The position numbers were made by a program, and so were the translations under genes. Under the pieces are notes generated by a model, which made no database searches, was not told the origin of the DNA, and was given only the letters and a program-made list of their open reading frames with translations. From assembly GCA_030159075.1 (NCBI GenBank), contig BROG01000943.1, positions 144,011-208,010 on the forward strand: 64,000 bases of DNA, in the 5' to 3' direction. Shown piece after piece: positions 28,420-39,306 of this stretch. Each line of letters starts with the position of its first letter. Within the stretch, counting starts at the first letter, position 1. Origin of the DNA: Atrina japonica (taxonomy: Eukaryota; Mollusca; Bivalvia; Pterioida; Pinnidae).

Positions 28420-28526
28420 CTTTCAGACTGATATTAGCGGACCATTTAGAGGTCCCATCTAACACAATTTGTTTGGCACTTTGCTTGTAACCTGCATGTA
28501 ATGCAGGACCTATAGTAAACACATGT
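28420..28526 (-). CDS. unc-13: unc-13 exon 7b: alternative linker/C2B start (diverged copy)
   Basis: The 107-nt exon lies between TTTTCAG and GTATAA, in the same phase as exon 7a. It reads HVFTIGPALHAGYKQSA, then [18 protein letters not shown]. By eye 17 of 35 residues equal exon 7a; the block [10 protein letters not shown] is preserved while the first half is freely changed, losing most basic residues. Intact frame, good splice sites and retained core argue for a functional alternative exon rather than a decayed copy. Confidence 0.88.
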
Positions 28527-29131
28527 CTGAAAACACAAAATGATAATGATATTGTGAAATGGTTGCTATGGTGATCAAGTGTTGTTTGTTGGCTAGAATT
28601 TATACAAACGTTCACATAAAGAAACCCATATTGCTAATAGTAGGCCCCACTTTTTGAAGCTGGAATAATTTCAATGTACAACACTACATACAAGTTTTAG
28701 AAAAACTTGAAATGTACTTCATATTTGGAGGAAATAGACTTTTTAGCTAGGAGACATGCACAGTAACCCAACATTTTATGATAATTCAAAAATGTTCATA
28801 CGTTAGTGCAGCAAACATCAGTTTCTCTACCTGAGAGTATAAATAACTAGCCAAAAACCATAAATAAAAAGAATAGCAAAAATGTGTATACAGAGCACCT
28901 CCATATATCAAATTTCCTGTTGGATGCCTATATAGGACACTGTGTGAATTTCAAAACATCCAAATTCTTCTTTTAGTATGCAACTTGCTTTCAAATGCCA
29001 AGTTTTATTACAAGATAAGGTAGACAAGGCCTAAAGCCATGGATTAAGAGATCAGGGAGATGTGGAATCATATTGTTGCTATTCTTTAAACATACATAAA
29101 TACACACAAATAGCACAACTACCATTCTTAC

Positions 29132-29238
29132 CAGTTATAGCTATTTTAGCAGACCATTTAGATGTTCCGTCCAATACGCTTTGTTTTACAGCTTTCATAT
29201 GGCCAGTATGAGACTTTTTATCCACACCGAAAACTTGC
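29132..29238 (-). CDS. unc-13: unc-13 exon 7a: alternative linker/C2B start (canonical-like copy)
   Basis: The 107-nt exon lies between ATCAG and GTAAGA. It completes Arg, then reads [17 protein letters not shown], then [18 protein letters not shown], and leaves one base of the next codon. It is close to the usual Munc13 sequence, where [15 protein letters not shown] leads into the first C2B strand. A second exon of equal length and phase lies about 0.6 kb downstream (28420-28526). Using both would add 107 nt and shift the frame, so they should be mutually exclusive. Confidence 0.93.
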
Positions 29239-30267
29239 CTGATGAATAGCATAGCTCATAATAAACATCATTGTACGTTGATTAAAATACACAAGTTTGT
29301 GATAAGACTAGGTCACTAAATATCAGAAAATGGTGAAAGTACAAATCAGATTACATTTTTTGATTTCAAAATTGTCCTGAACAATTTCCAATTAGTAACA
29401 ACAACATGAAAAAATACTAAAAACCTGTTTCCATTTACTGTTGACCTGTAACTTATCAAAATAACACACTTTCCTGTAAAATTGTCAAAGTGACTGATGA
29501 TACCTTCACCTCATTTTGTTGAAAAATCTGTACATGTATTGACTTGTCATTGTAACAGTGGCTACAGTCTAGGGAAAAGGTTATATCATTCTATATGCAA
29601 CTTACTGATCCCAGGTGTATTGTATACCTGTAAATTTCGCCCCTGGTTATTTTCACCATTTTAAGACAGAAAACATATTCACCTGTTTCACCCTGTCTTG
29701 GATTCATCCCGACCACAATTGTCACATGGATGTTATAAATCTCAATGCTTCAATTATTTAGCTTGAAAATTTCACCTTCATTTTGAATTTGCCCTCTCAC
29801 ATCATTAAACAGAAGTGGAAATTACCAGGTATACAGTAATTATTCTTTTTTACGTAAGTAAATATCAATCAAACTGGAAGAGAAGTTTGCCTCTATCTCT
29901 TCAGAATAGTACAGGACAGTATTATAAGGTTTTAAGGTGAATTCTCCCTTAGGAATCAAATGTGATTCAGAGATGACATTTCAGGTATTGAAAATCTTCT
30001 CCAATCATTTCTTCATAGAGATTGTTGCCTATTCTAAAACATATATCTATTGTCTCCAATGTACAGGTTTTCTAAAGGACACGATCAAGACACACCTCTT
30101 AAAAGTACAACTTCCTCTTTTATTTTGGCAACATATTCAGTAGTGGATCTGGTACATTGTCATGCATGCTTATAGCTATTATAAACAAATAAATAAGTTT
30201 AATTATTCTGAATTAAGTTCACACCTAAATGCACATCCCCAAAAAGAGACACTAAAGCCTACCAATC

Positions 30268-30420
30268 ACCAAGGCCCAGTGCCATAAAACTTGAAAATTT
30301 ACTCAAGTTAGAGAATATTCTTAACTTGACCAACTCAGCCAATCAGCTTTCAGGATCAGCCAAAGTTGATTAAATATTTTAGACTTAAGTACTTCTGAAG
30401 TTTTATGGTGCCAGGCTCAG
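30268..30420. mobile_element. MITE-like element, 'GCCCAGTGCCATAAAACT' ends
   Basis: GCCCAGTGCCATAAAACTTG near 30273 is inverted as AAGTTTTATGGTGCCAGGCT ending near 30417, with 'ctcaagttagagaatattc' and 'gacttaagtacttc' extending the arms. It lies in the intron between exons 6 and 7a. Confidence 0.75.
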
Positions 30421-30465
30421 AGTCCCTATCTACACAACCATTGACCTAGAGGTAATGAAGGGTCA

Positions 30466-30545
30466 TTAACTCATTCACCCCTGAAAACACATTTGGATCG
30501 GTCTAAGCCATTGATTTACAAAAGAATCCATTGTGAGTTAAGTTC
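30466..30545 (+). repeat. Dispersed repeat, 'CATTCACCCCTGAAAACAC' family, copy 3
   Basis: Third copy of the family at 2848-2945 and 4862-4960, close to the second. Confidence 0.7.
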
Positions 30546-30830
30546 ACAATTAATTTACCCTTACTTTAAAAATGCTGCACAACCAATTAGCAGTGCTTTC
30601 TGAGAGGAAGTTTAACATGATAGTAAATCTCTGCGATATGCATACCTACATGTTACATGACAACCTACTAACATCAATTGGTCACCTGAGTCTTTCAGGT
30701 AACCTGGAAAAAGGATAGAAAAAATAAGAAATACTTTCTTCCATAATTATAGTATACAGAATTCAGATTCACCTGTCAATTAATTAAATAACCAGTCAAT
30801 TAGATCAGTGACCTCTCCATTAGTTTACTT

Positions 30831-30832
30831 GC
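30831..30832 (-). other. GC 5' splice site (GC-AG intron)
   Basis: The exon end reads ATCAG|GCAAGT, the consensus for GC-type donors (AG|GCAAGT). The frame of both downstream alternative exons requires the junction here. Confidence 0.9.
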
Positions 30833-30953
30833 CTGATTAATTCAAATATTTCTGGTTTGTTGCGCTCCCTAATTTTCATTCTGTCTCTCATTGCCATAAT
30901 AATGTTCTGAGTTTTATCTTCAGCGCCATGCTTTGAGCTTTTCTCTGCGGCAC
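30833..30953 (-). CDS. unc-13: unc-13 exon 6: C1-C2B linker, GC donor
   Basis: The 121-nt exon follows TTAACAG and completes Arg, then reads [18 protein letters not shown], then [18 protein letters not shown] and ELI. This linker is highly conserved in UNC13 proteins and includes a basic amphipathic stretch; in Munc13 the calmodulin site lies further upstream. The exon ends ATCAG|GCAAGT, so the 5' splice site is GC rather than GT. No GT in register keeps frame with either of the two following alternative exons, so the GC donor is required. Confidence 0.93.
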
Positions 30954-31841
30954 CTGTTAAGAACAGTATGAATGTTTAAGTGACAACAGATTTATGGGAT
31001 ACAAACAGTAAAGGTAAGATAATAAACAATGATAAACACAAGTAGCTATCTGAATTACTGGCACATGTAGGGTGTAATAGTTAGTACATGTTAAATGATG
31101 AAAGAGCAGAATGTAAATGCACTTGTCCTCTCATCCTGAACAAGTCGTCCTGGGCAGGTTAAAATCATAACTTGATTTTATTGTGACAACTTGCTGCTGG
31201 TGACAGGTATTTTAGTTCTAGGCCTATATAATAATTTCTTCCTTTACCGAAATGTGGCCATCTTTGACCTCACTAAGGGTGGCATGATCACAGAGAGTGA
31301 TCACATGTGATTGTCAGTGATGTATTAGATATGTATTGACAGCTTTACGGTAACCCTTGACAACAATCTGGCACCTATCTCCGACATGGGACAGTTTGAT
31401 GGTTTCCTATGTACAGTGAGGTTTATCAATTCTGTCAGTTGCAATTGGCTCCTTGTTATGTTTTTGTTTTTTAATTTTCAAAAAATTTAATATGGTATAT
31501 AGTCAAACTTTTGTACACTCAATAGTCTTAGACTAGATACAAAATGTACAGTACTCTCCAAAAATTAAATACACATTCAAAGCACTGATGTGAAATGAAG
31601 AAAATAAAACATATTTTAAAAAAAATCAAGTGATATATGTTATAAGCCAAGAAATACTGATCAAAAGCTGTTTTTCACTTGAAAATAAGAACTGTCTCTC
31701 AAATGGCTTAATATAATTTTCTGTGCATGTTAATATATATTATATTTCATGTAGTCAAAGTATAGGGTAAGCTACTTCACTTAGATGAATACTGTACATC
31801 ACATATTAAACACTTTTACATCACCAAATGGTGAAAATTAT

Positions 31842-32324
31842 ACACTGTACTACTGCATTGATAAAATTATCTCAACAGTGTGTAATCTTACATTAAAATT
31901 ATACACTGTACTACCGCACTGATAAAATTATCTCAACAGTGTGTAATCTTATGTTAAAATTATACACTGTACTACCACACTGATAAAATTATCTCAACAG
32001 TGTGTAATCTTACGTTAAAATTATACACTGTACTACCGCACTGATAAAATTATCTCAACAGTGTGTAATCTTACATTAAAATTATACACTGTACTACTGC
32101 ATTGATAAAATTATCTCAACAGTGTGTAATCTTACATTAAAATTATACACTATACTACCGCACTGATAAAATTATCTCAACGCAGTGTGTAATCTTACGT
32201 TAAAATTATACACTATACTACCGCACTGATAAAATTATCCCGACACAGTGTGTAATCTTAAGTTAAAATTACACACTGTACTACTGCACTGATAAAATTA
32301 TCTCAACACAGTGCGTAATCTTAC
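31842..32324 (-). repeat. Minisatellite, about 61-bp unit, containing the C1 exon donor sequence
   Basis: About eight units on the transcript strand. Each contains GTAAGATTACACACTG, then TTGAGATAATTTTATCAGTG. The first unit starts exactly at the real 5' splice site of exon 5 (GTAAGATTACGCACTG). Around each donor-like site the flanks are nearly palindromic. Confidence 0.95.
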
Positions 32325-32544
32325 GTTGAAGACAATCTGCATTGAGCAAGTCCTTGCATTTTTCATGACACTTAACACCACACTCTGTACATCTTACGCC
32401 TTGTCGTACCATACCCCACAGGAGCCCCTCACATTCAAAACAATATGTTGGTGACGTTGCCGTCCAAACAACAAAATTGTGAGGAGTTGTGCTAGATATC
32501 GGGTAGATTAAAGCTTGCAGCGTCTTTTTGTATACATGCATTTT
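32325..32544 (-). CDS. unc-13: unc-13 exon 5: C1 (phorbol ester/DAG-binding) domain
   Basis: The 220-nt exon encodes a complete typical C1 zinc finger. Numbering residues of the short isoform, the metal ligands run His231, Cys244, Cys247, Cys261, Cys264, His269, Cys272, Cys280. This fits the H-X12-C-X2-C-Xn-C-X2-C-X4-H-X2-C-X7-C pattern exactly. The upstream stretch [16 protein letters not shown] and the core [13 protein letters not shown] are hallmarks of UNC13 C1. Typical C1 domains bind two zinc ions and bring the protein to membranes on diacylglycerol. The exon ends one base into the Arg codon at a GTAAGA donor. That donor is the edge of a tandem array built from the same sequence (31842-32330). 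Confidence 0.97.
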
Positions 32545-32811
32545 CTGAAAAAGAAATACAGCAACAGTAAATGTTTGTTGATAACTCAAAACACAATAAA
32601 CAATTAAATATCTCCGGAATAGTTAAATGTCCAAATCATTATCCCTTTTTACATAGATATTCAAAAATAATCTTAAGATATCACATTTACAATGCCTAGA
32701 CTAAATTTCCTTTAGACTACCCCTGTACAATAAATATACTTGTACTTATACTTGCAGTACGTTGTAAATTAAATACACTTTTATGCTCATCGAGTACATA
32801 TATACGGGATC

Positions 32812-32985
32812 TATGTGGCCGAGTGGTTAGAGCATCATGCCTTAACCATTATATCTCTTACCTCTATTCAACATAGGTCCGAGTCCCCACCGGAACCTAA
32901 GTTGATTTTGTGAGGAAGTTTACCAGACTACTTGCAAAAGACTGGTGATCTCCTCAGTACATGGTAACCTGGTTCTATCATTTAG
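32812..32985 (+). mobile_element. tRNA-derived SINE, copy 1
   Basis: The head resembles a class-II tRNA: an A-box-like GTGGCCGAGTGGTTAGAGC and a B-box-like AGGTCCGAGTCCCC 55-60 bases later. A tail follows with GATTTTGTGAGGAAGTTTAC and GGTAACCTGGTTCTATCAT. A second, more diverged copy in the opposite orientation is at 63190-63370. It lies in the intron between exons 4 and 5. Confidence 0.75.
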
Positions 32986-33457
32986 GATTAAGTTCTTTAA
33001 TTTATCAGCTACTTTTGTAAACCAAAACTTTGTTGGGTAGACAGAAAGGTCCAGATACATATTTTCTTGACAAAAAGTTAAATTTACCCTAAGAAACATT
33101 ACCTGGATCTCTAGTGCATTCACAACTGATTAAGTGTCATTGCACAGGTAATTTAATGTTCTATAGACATATTTGAGAAACACTTTGCCCGCGAGTGCTT
33201 AACAATTAATAATAATACCAAAGTCCCATAACTCTGGTAAATATTGCTGAATGTTGACCAGGATAGAACTAATTTTGAATGATTCATATAAATTTACAGG
33301 ATAAAAACTCAAATTATTTGACAGAAACTAAAATATCACCAATAAGAAAAAAAAACAAGAGCCTTTGGCTCAGGTGATCTGGAAACCCAAAATAAAATGC
33401 CCACCCCTCCATCTTTGATCTCAGTGGCGTAAGAAATATATATGAATTTGTTTTTAC

Positions 33458-33526
33458 CAGTTCTTCATCTTTCAAAGACTGCCTAGCCACCATTGCTGAT
33501 GGTGCATTCCTTTTGGACTGCATTGT
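33458..33526 (-). CDS. unc-13: unc-13 exon 4 (pre-C1 segment)
   Basis: The 69-nt exon (23 codons, phase 0 at both ends) is bounded by TTTTAG and GTAAAA. It reads TMQSKRNAPSAMVARQ then SLKDEEL. The SLKDEEL end, joined to [10 protein letters not shown] of the next exon, gives the conserved lead-in to the C1 domain seen across UNC13 proteins. Confidence 0.88.
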
Positions 33527-33936
33527 CTAAAATAAAAGGATAAAACACACTAATTAGACTATCATTCTGATATAGCCACTTCTTGTGAAATGTTTGTTGT
33601 TGGTTTTTTTTTTCAAGGTTTGATGACAAGAAAAATTATGACATTACAGAACAAAATAACATGAATATTCCATATATGCATGTAGAAAGAAAATTGATGA
33701 AATTGATTAAGCAACAAGACAGGTGCCCAACAATATCTGTCGACAAAATGACCGAAAAAAAAAATGTTTGAATATGTCACTGTAACACTCGCATATTTAC
33801 AAAAATCAAAAAGATATGATACAATATACAAAATATTTCAGATTCGTGTACTTATCAAAATGCATTAGGTACGAATCTCATGAATGAATATAGGAGATGA
33901 TCAGAAAATTTCAAATTATATCTAGTGTAAATAAAA

Positions 33937-34110
33937 TACAGTGAAACTTATATAACAACCTCCTTAGGGACACAAGAAAACTGGTCTTTATAAGGAGGTT
34001 GTCTTTACGTAGAGGTCAATACGTACACAAATGGTACTATTGGGGGCAGCAAAAAATGGTCTTTGTGACCAGGTGGCCTTTATATACAATTGGTCACTAA
34101 AGCAGGTTGT
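33937..34110 (-). repeat. Dispersed element, inverted partner of 51757-51948
   Basis: Its reverse complement aligns with 51757-51948 along most of its length: AACCTGCTTTAGTGACCA, then CCCAATAGTACCATTTGT, then a TTCACTGTA end. Probably a mobile element of the MITE type. Confidence 0.8.
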
Positions 34111-34119
34111 AGGTATTCT

Positions 34120-35530
34120 AAATTTAATCACTTAGAATGATCAAGTCACACACCTGTACCCCACCTACCACAGTGGTGACATGTATTTAACACACCTGTG
34201 CTCTACCTACCAGAGTGACGACAGGTAAGTCACACATCTGTGCTCAACCTACCACAGTGGTAACATGTAAGTAACACACCTATTAAATACCCATCACAGT
34301 GATGACATGTAAGCCACACACCTGTATCCCACCTACCACAGTGATGACATGTAAGCCACACACCTGTATCCCACCTACCACAGTGATGACATGTAAGTCA
34401 CACACCTGTATCCCACCCACCACAGTGATGACATGTATGTCACACACCTGTATGCCACCTACCACAGTGATGACATGTAGGTCACACACCTGTATGCCAC
34501 CTACCACAGTGATGACATGTACATCACACACCTGTATGCTACCTACAACAGTGATGACATGTAAGTCACACACCTGTAATAAACCTACCACAGTGATGAC
34601 ATGTAAGTCACATAACTGTAATAAACCTACCAGTGACAACATGTAAGTCACATAACTGTAATAAACCTACCACAGTGATGACATGTAAGTCACTCACCTG
34701 TAATAAACCTACCACAGTGACGAAATGTAAGTCACATAACTGTAATAAACCTACCACAGTGACGACATGTAAGTCACATAACTGTAATTGACCTACCACA
34801 GTGACGACATGTAAGTCACATAACTAATAAACCTACCACAGTGATGACATGTAACTCACATACCTGTAATAAACCTACCACAGTGATGACATGTAAGTCA
34901 CATCCTGTAATAAATCTACCACAGTGATGACATGTCAAATACCTGTAATAAACCTACCACAGTGATGACATGTAAGTCACACACCTGTATCCCACCTACC
35001 ACAGTGATGACATGTAAGTCACACACCTGTAATAAACCTACCAGTGATGACATGTAAGTCACATACCTGTATGCCACCTACAACAGTGATGACATGTAAG
35101 TCACACACCTGTAATAAACCTACCAGTGATGACATGTAAGTCACATACCTGTGATAAACCTACCACAGTGATGACATGTAAGTCACACATCTGTAATAAA
35201 CCTACCACAGTAATGACATGTCAAATACCTGTAATAAACCTACCACAGTGATGACATGTAGGTCACATACCTGTAATAAACCTACCACAGTGATGACATG
35301 TCAAATACCTGTAATAAACCTACCACAGAAATAACATGTAGGTCACATACCTGTAATAAACCTACCACAGTGATAACATGTAGGTCACATACCTGTAATA
35401 AACCTACCACAGTAAGTCACACACCTGTAATAAACCTACCAGTGATGACATGTAAGTCACATACCTGTGATAAACCTACCACAGTGATGACATGTAAGTC
35501 ACACATCTGTAATAAACCTACCACATCGAC
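34120..35530 (-). repeat. Minisatellite, 42-bp unit, about 33 copies, with AG|GT junctions
   Basis: On the transcript strand the unit reads GGTTTATTACAGGTATGTGA, then CTTACATGTCATCACTGTGGTA. It lies 0.6 kb into the 15.2 kb intron on its 3' side. Forty-two is a multiple of three, so both strands show spurious open frames. Confidence 0.95.
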
Positions 35531-38330
35531 AACATTTACTGATATTTCATACAATGAATTACTGCTAATCAACAATGCATATACATTTAAGTATTAACCT
35601 CAAAGTTTTTCATTTGCCGTTCAATTTATCTGCATAACTACTATAATATCTATGATTAATCTATATTTATTATACAAGAACAAGAAAATTCTAAAATCAT
35701 ATTCTAAAAAATTGACATAGTTACAGAACACAACAACACTAATGCAAATAAACGGCAAATGATATGTAGTGCTGGGCCAAAATGCTGGCTAAACATTCAG
35801 TACAGAATTATCAAATCTATCAAACATCACACAGCAAGTGTTACATAATGATAATAAATAGTCCACTGTAAAATGTTGTACACAACATCAATACTTCATA
35901 TGTCAGCTTTAACTTCCCAATCTCAAATCTTACAATACATATCTGTGCACTAAGTTTTATCACAGTTGTTTCTTATTTACCATGCAATGCCTTTATTTTT
36001 GCCCCCAATATTAACTTTATCACCTTGAAAACTTAATTGGTTGTATAAGAATCCTTGATGGAGAGCCTAATACGCCTATACCAGGGTCCCATTTTAAGCA
36101 TTCTAAGTGACTTTCATCATCATGTCATCATATTGTAGGTGTAAAATGATAAATCAGAAATGAAGCATAGAAAAGATGAATTAGTTAAACAATTAGAGGC
36201 AGAATCTTTGCTATGTAACATTTGCCATCCTGAATTCTGAAAAGCTGTGATACTTATCCGGATCAAACGTGCCGCGAATTTGGTATACATTCGGTCATAT
36301 GTAAAAAAAAAAAAAAAAAAAAATGGGGGGGAAGGCCGCTTATAGGGACACGGGCACATAATGAGTTGAATACAGTACATGAGATAAAATCAGCATGTTA
36401 ATTTTCCATTGACAACAGATAATATTGCTTTAAACAGTCACAACTCATGTTTGTAATATTAAGTATCTGACCTTCAGGACGTATACCTGTACTGTTAAAT
36501 CATTAATTTTCATTGAGAATTTAATTTTGTAGGTAATCAAAAGCAAAACAAAAATAAATTCAAAACAAAGCCTTTTACTTGAGTGATAGACAATAGAATA
36601 TCTCAAAATCAATGACTATTAATGTCAATGATTTCGTTTTTGAAGGAAAAACTGCGAAAATTTAAACCCATGAAAATAAATGATTCAACGTAATATCCAA
36701 TACATAGTATCTGATAAACAAGTAATTCTATGATCACAAAAGAATTCAAAGTTAATCAAATATAACTTACATACATGTACTTAAGATTAGAGATTTATGA
36801 CTAAATTTACATGATGTGTTTTATAAAAATGTTAAAAAATTTGACTTAAAATATATGAACTGTTTGAGTCATATATGACCTAGCTTATAATATATGCCAT
36901 ATGACATGCATCTATCCTGTAAACCGTGACATACAAATGTAGGACATAGTATATATGACTTATATATTATAACATATGCAGGTATGATAGTAGTATGAAC
37001 AAGAACATAATACATGATGTGTATAAATATATATATGTATATATGAGAGACCTGGCTGTCCAGTAACCAGTTTATAATATATGACATATGTCATACACAG
37101 TCTACATATACATACACATGGATCTATAAAACAATTACATGTATGCCAATACAGAAGTGTCAATGTGATGATTAATGAAGCTACTTTGATTCAAAATTTT
37201 CAATGTGTGAAATCATGCAAGATAGGAAAAAGACATCTGTTACAGTGTTCAATATGCATGCAAAACTGAGAAAAAGAAACAATGAAAAACAGTAGTGATT
37301 AATATAGAATTATGAGGTAATCATGTAGCTAGCTGGTTCTCCAGTGTTGTATATATCTAACTAAACGTTGACTATATCCCCATGGGTATATGAATGACCT
37401 TGATGGGTTGCCAAGGTGATAATTTCAAAAGAACTTAAATTTTGAATATAATTATTATCCTGTGGTAGTAGATTAAAAGGTCAGGGGAATATATAAGCAG
37501 AAATATTGACCTTATATGTGACCTTTACCATCTCCAGGTTCTCCACCCTACTGTGACCTGAACTGTGATAAAGGTCACTGTCAAGGTCATCAAGCCATTG
37601 ACCTTGCTATGAAATTTAAGTACTTCATTGCTAAAGTATATAGGGCAGTTCAAAAACATGTGGCTCTTGTGAAGAAATGATTGAGGTTATTAATTTGCAA
37701 ATATGACCAACAAACAAGATGAAGAAAAGAATTCTCCTTATCAATCAATCTACACAGGGATAAAATTATTTCAGAATCCAAGTTTCGGTTATACTTTTAT
37801 TAGCTAGTGCTAGGAAATCTTGTCACTTAAATAATGATATTTAACAACTCAAAATAAAAGATCTTAAACCTTATATATATAATTAGTTCATAATTGATAA
37901 CAGGCTCAAAATCTTTAAAGTTGGGGTTCAATATATAATTAATATAATCCTTTATTTTAAAATCAAAGCATCATATTTACACAATATATCTTAGAGTTGA
38001 AGATATAATTGATTTGAGACCATAAATTCTTCGATACTGGAATTGTATTTTGAGAATCAGAAATAAGTACACCAAAGTTAACCCTTATCCCACCACATTA
38101 CATTGACTGACTCAGCCAACTACTGCTGCATATGTATTACAAAGTATACACATCACTGCCAGATTAAAACTGTGAATTTTTATCAATTTGTACTGGTCAC
38201 TTTAACTTGTAATTGTGTGTCAATTTGTGTAAACTGACCCAAATAATTTGAATAAAAATGATTGCAATTAATGTTTTTGAAGTATTCATTGTTAATTAAC
38301 AGTTAAAGTTGTAATTTCTGTGACCGTAGT
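35531..38330. other. Intron 3-4, no gene recognised
   Basis: AT-rich sequence with an A run (36302-36322) and a stretch rich in 'atatgac/catatg' palindromes (36870-37095). No exon, RNA or array is recognised. Confidence 0.5.
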
Positions 38331-38830
38331 TGCTTTCCATGACTCGGCATGAGTGAAACCGACGCGGTCTATGTCCGACATTGTGGCTTTAGATGCTCGC
38401 CAAAATTCATTAAATTTGAGACAGCGATTTATCTCTTAAACAAAAGATTCCCACATAGGTTAATTTTAACAACAAATAAAATCTAAAAGGTTACCGTTGC
38501 AAAGTACATAGCACTTAAGTCCTGGTGTCGCAGTGAAGTGAGTGTTTACCGGTAGCGAGTCAATGTTGGTCTAGTCATCTTCCTCAGTGTACAGAATAAT
38601 CCTATCGGTCGGTGACTTATCCATAGGAGTTTTCTGAGAACTTGTGTTGAATTTACATCTAAATCTTCTATTCAAATCAGAGGAAATCGCATTCCTCCTC
38701 CGAGTTGTAATTACTGAAATATAGCTCCAAATTCTATCATCGCACAGTGAACAAAGCGATGCAGACGCCATTTGTAATACTTTCGTTTCCTGGGAAGCGA
38801 GATTCTAAAGGTCGTTTAAGTCATTCAGTT
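38330..38830. other. CpG-enriched island inside the large intron
   Basis: CpG dinucleotides are visibly clustered here (for example GAAACCGACGCGGTC, GATGCAGACGCC, AAGCGAGATTC) compared with nearly CpG-free flanks. It spans a short plus-strand frame (38349-38492) and a minus-strand frame (38571-38771). It could be an internal promoter, a nested gene's first exon, or an old mobile element. Confidence 0.45.
38571..38771 (-). CDS. Unrecognised 66-residue open frame in the CpG island
   Basis: A complete frame begins MASASLCSLCDDRIW, continues with an Arg-rich middle (TTRRRNAIS, NRRFRCKFN) and ends YTEEDD. The ATG sits in AAATGGCG, a fair eukaryotic start context. I do not recognise a family. It has no sign of belonging to unc-13: skipping it preserves the frame between exons 3 and 4, and it ends in a stop. 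It may be a nested small gene or chance; a splice donor within it is possible but not convincing. Confidence 0.25.
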   Translation of the reverse strand: MASASLCSLCDDRIWSYISVITTRRRNAISSDLNRRFRCKFNTSSQKTPMDKSPTDRIILYTEEDD

Positions 38831-38939
38831 TTTATTTTTAGTGATAAAAGTGTGTCAAAAAATCAGATTAAAGACTTATCTATGACGTGTCCAGATCTTT
38901 TTATATTCACCAATGGTCTTTAACATAGGATTCCATGGT

Positions 38940-39170
38940 ATTTATAGCGTACTTTGAAATCGTATATTGACGTACTTGGCAGCGAGTGAGGGGTTACGAA
39001 AATCATATATTGACATGTTTGGCAGGGCAGAGGGTAATGTAAAATCGTATATTGACGTGTTTGGCAGTGGCAGAGGGTATTGTAAAATGGTATATTGACG
39101 TGTTTGGCAGTGGCAGAGGGTATTGTAAAATTGTATATTGACGTGTTTGGCGGGATAAGGGTTAATACTT
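38940..39170 (+). repeat. Tandem repeat, about 50-bp unit, 4-5 copies
   Basis: Copies of CGTATATTGACGTGTTTGGC followed by AGTGGCAGAGGGTATTGTAAAA. Slightly CpG-rich. It sits between the CpG island and the inverted-repeat element at 39307. Confidence 0.9.
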
Positions 39171-39306
39171 CTACTCACATTTTGGTTGCCCGGGATAAGC
39201 ACATAAGTGATTATACACTTGTAAATGGCACAGTAATGTGTGCAAAACTTAACTATAGAGTGTGAAGATCTGAGGTAATCTAGTGGCCTGACGACTCGGA
39301 TGTGGC

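Noticed and set aside
28420..28526. Exon 7b as a decayed duplicate
   Set aside because: Length, phase, both splice sites and the [10 protein letters not shown] core are intact; a dead copy would be expected to carry stops or indels.
32812..32905. Functional tRNA gene
   Set aside because: A- and B-box-like motifs are present but the cloverleaf stems do not close well and the tail matches another copy at 63190-63370, so it is a SINE head.
34283..34799. HTCIPPTTVMTCK-type frames on both strands
   Set aside because: 42-bp array artefact; the interesting signal is the AG|GT motif, not a protein.
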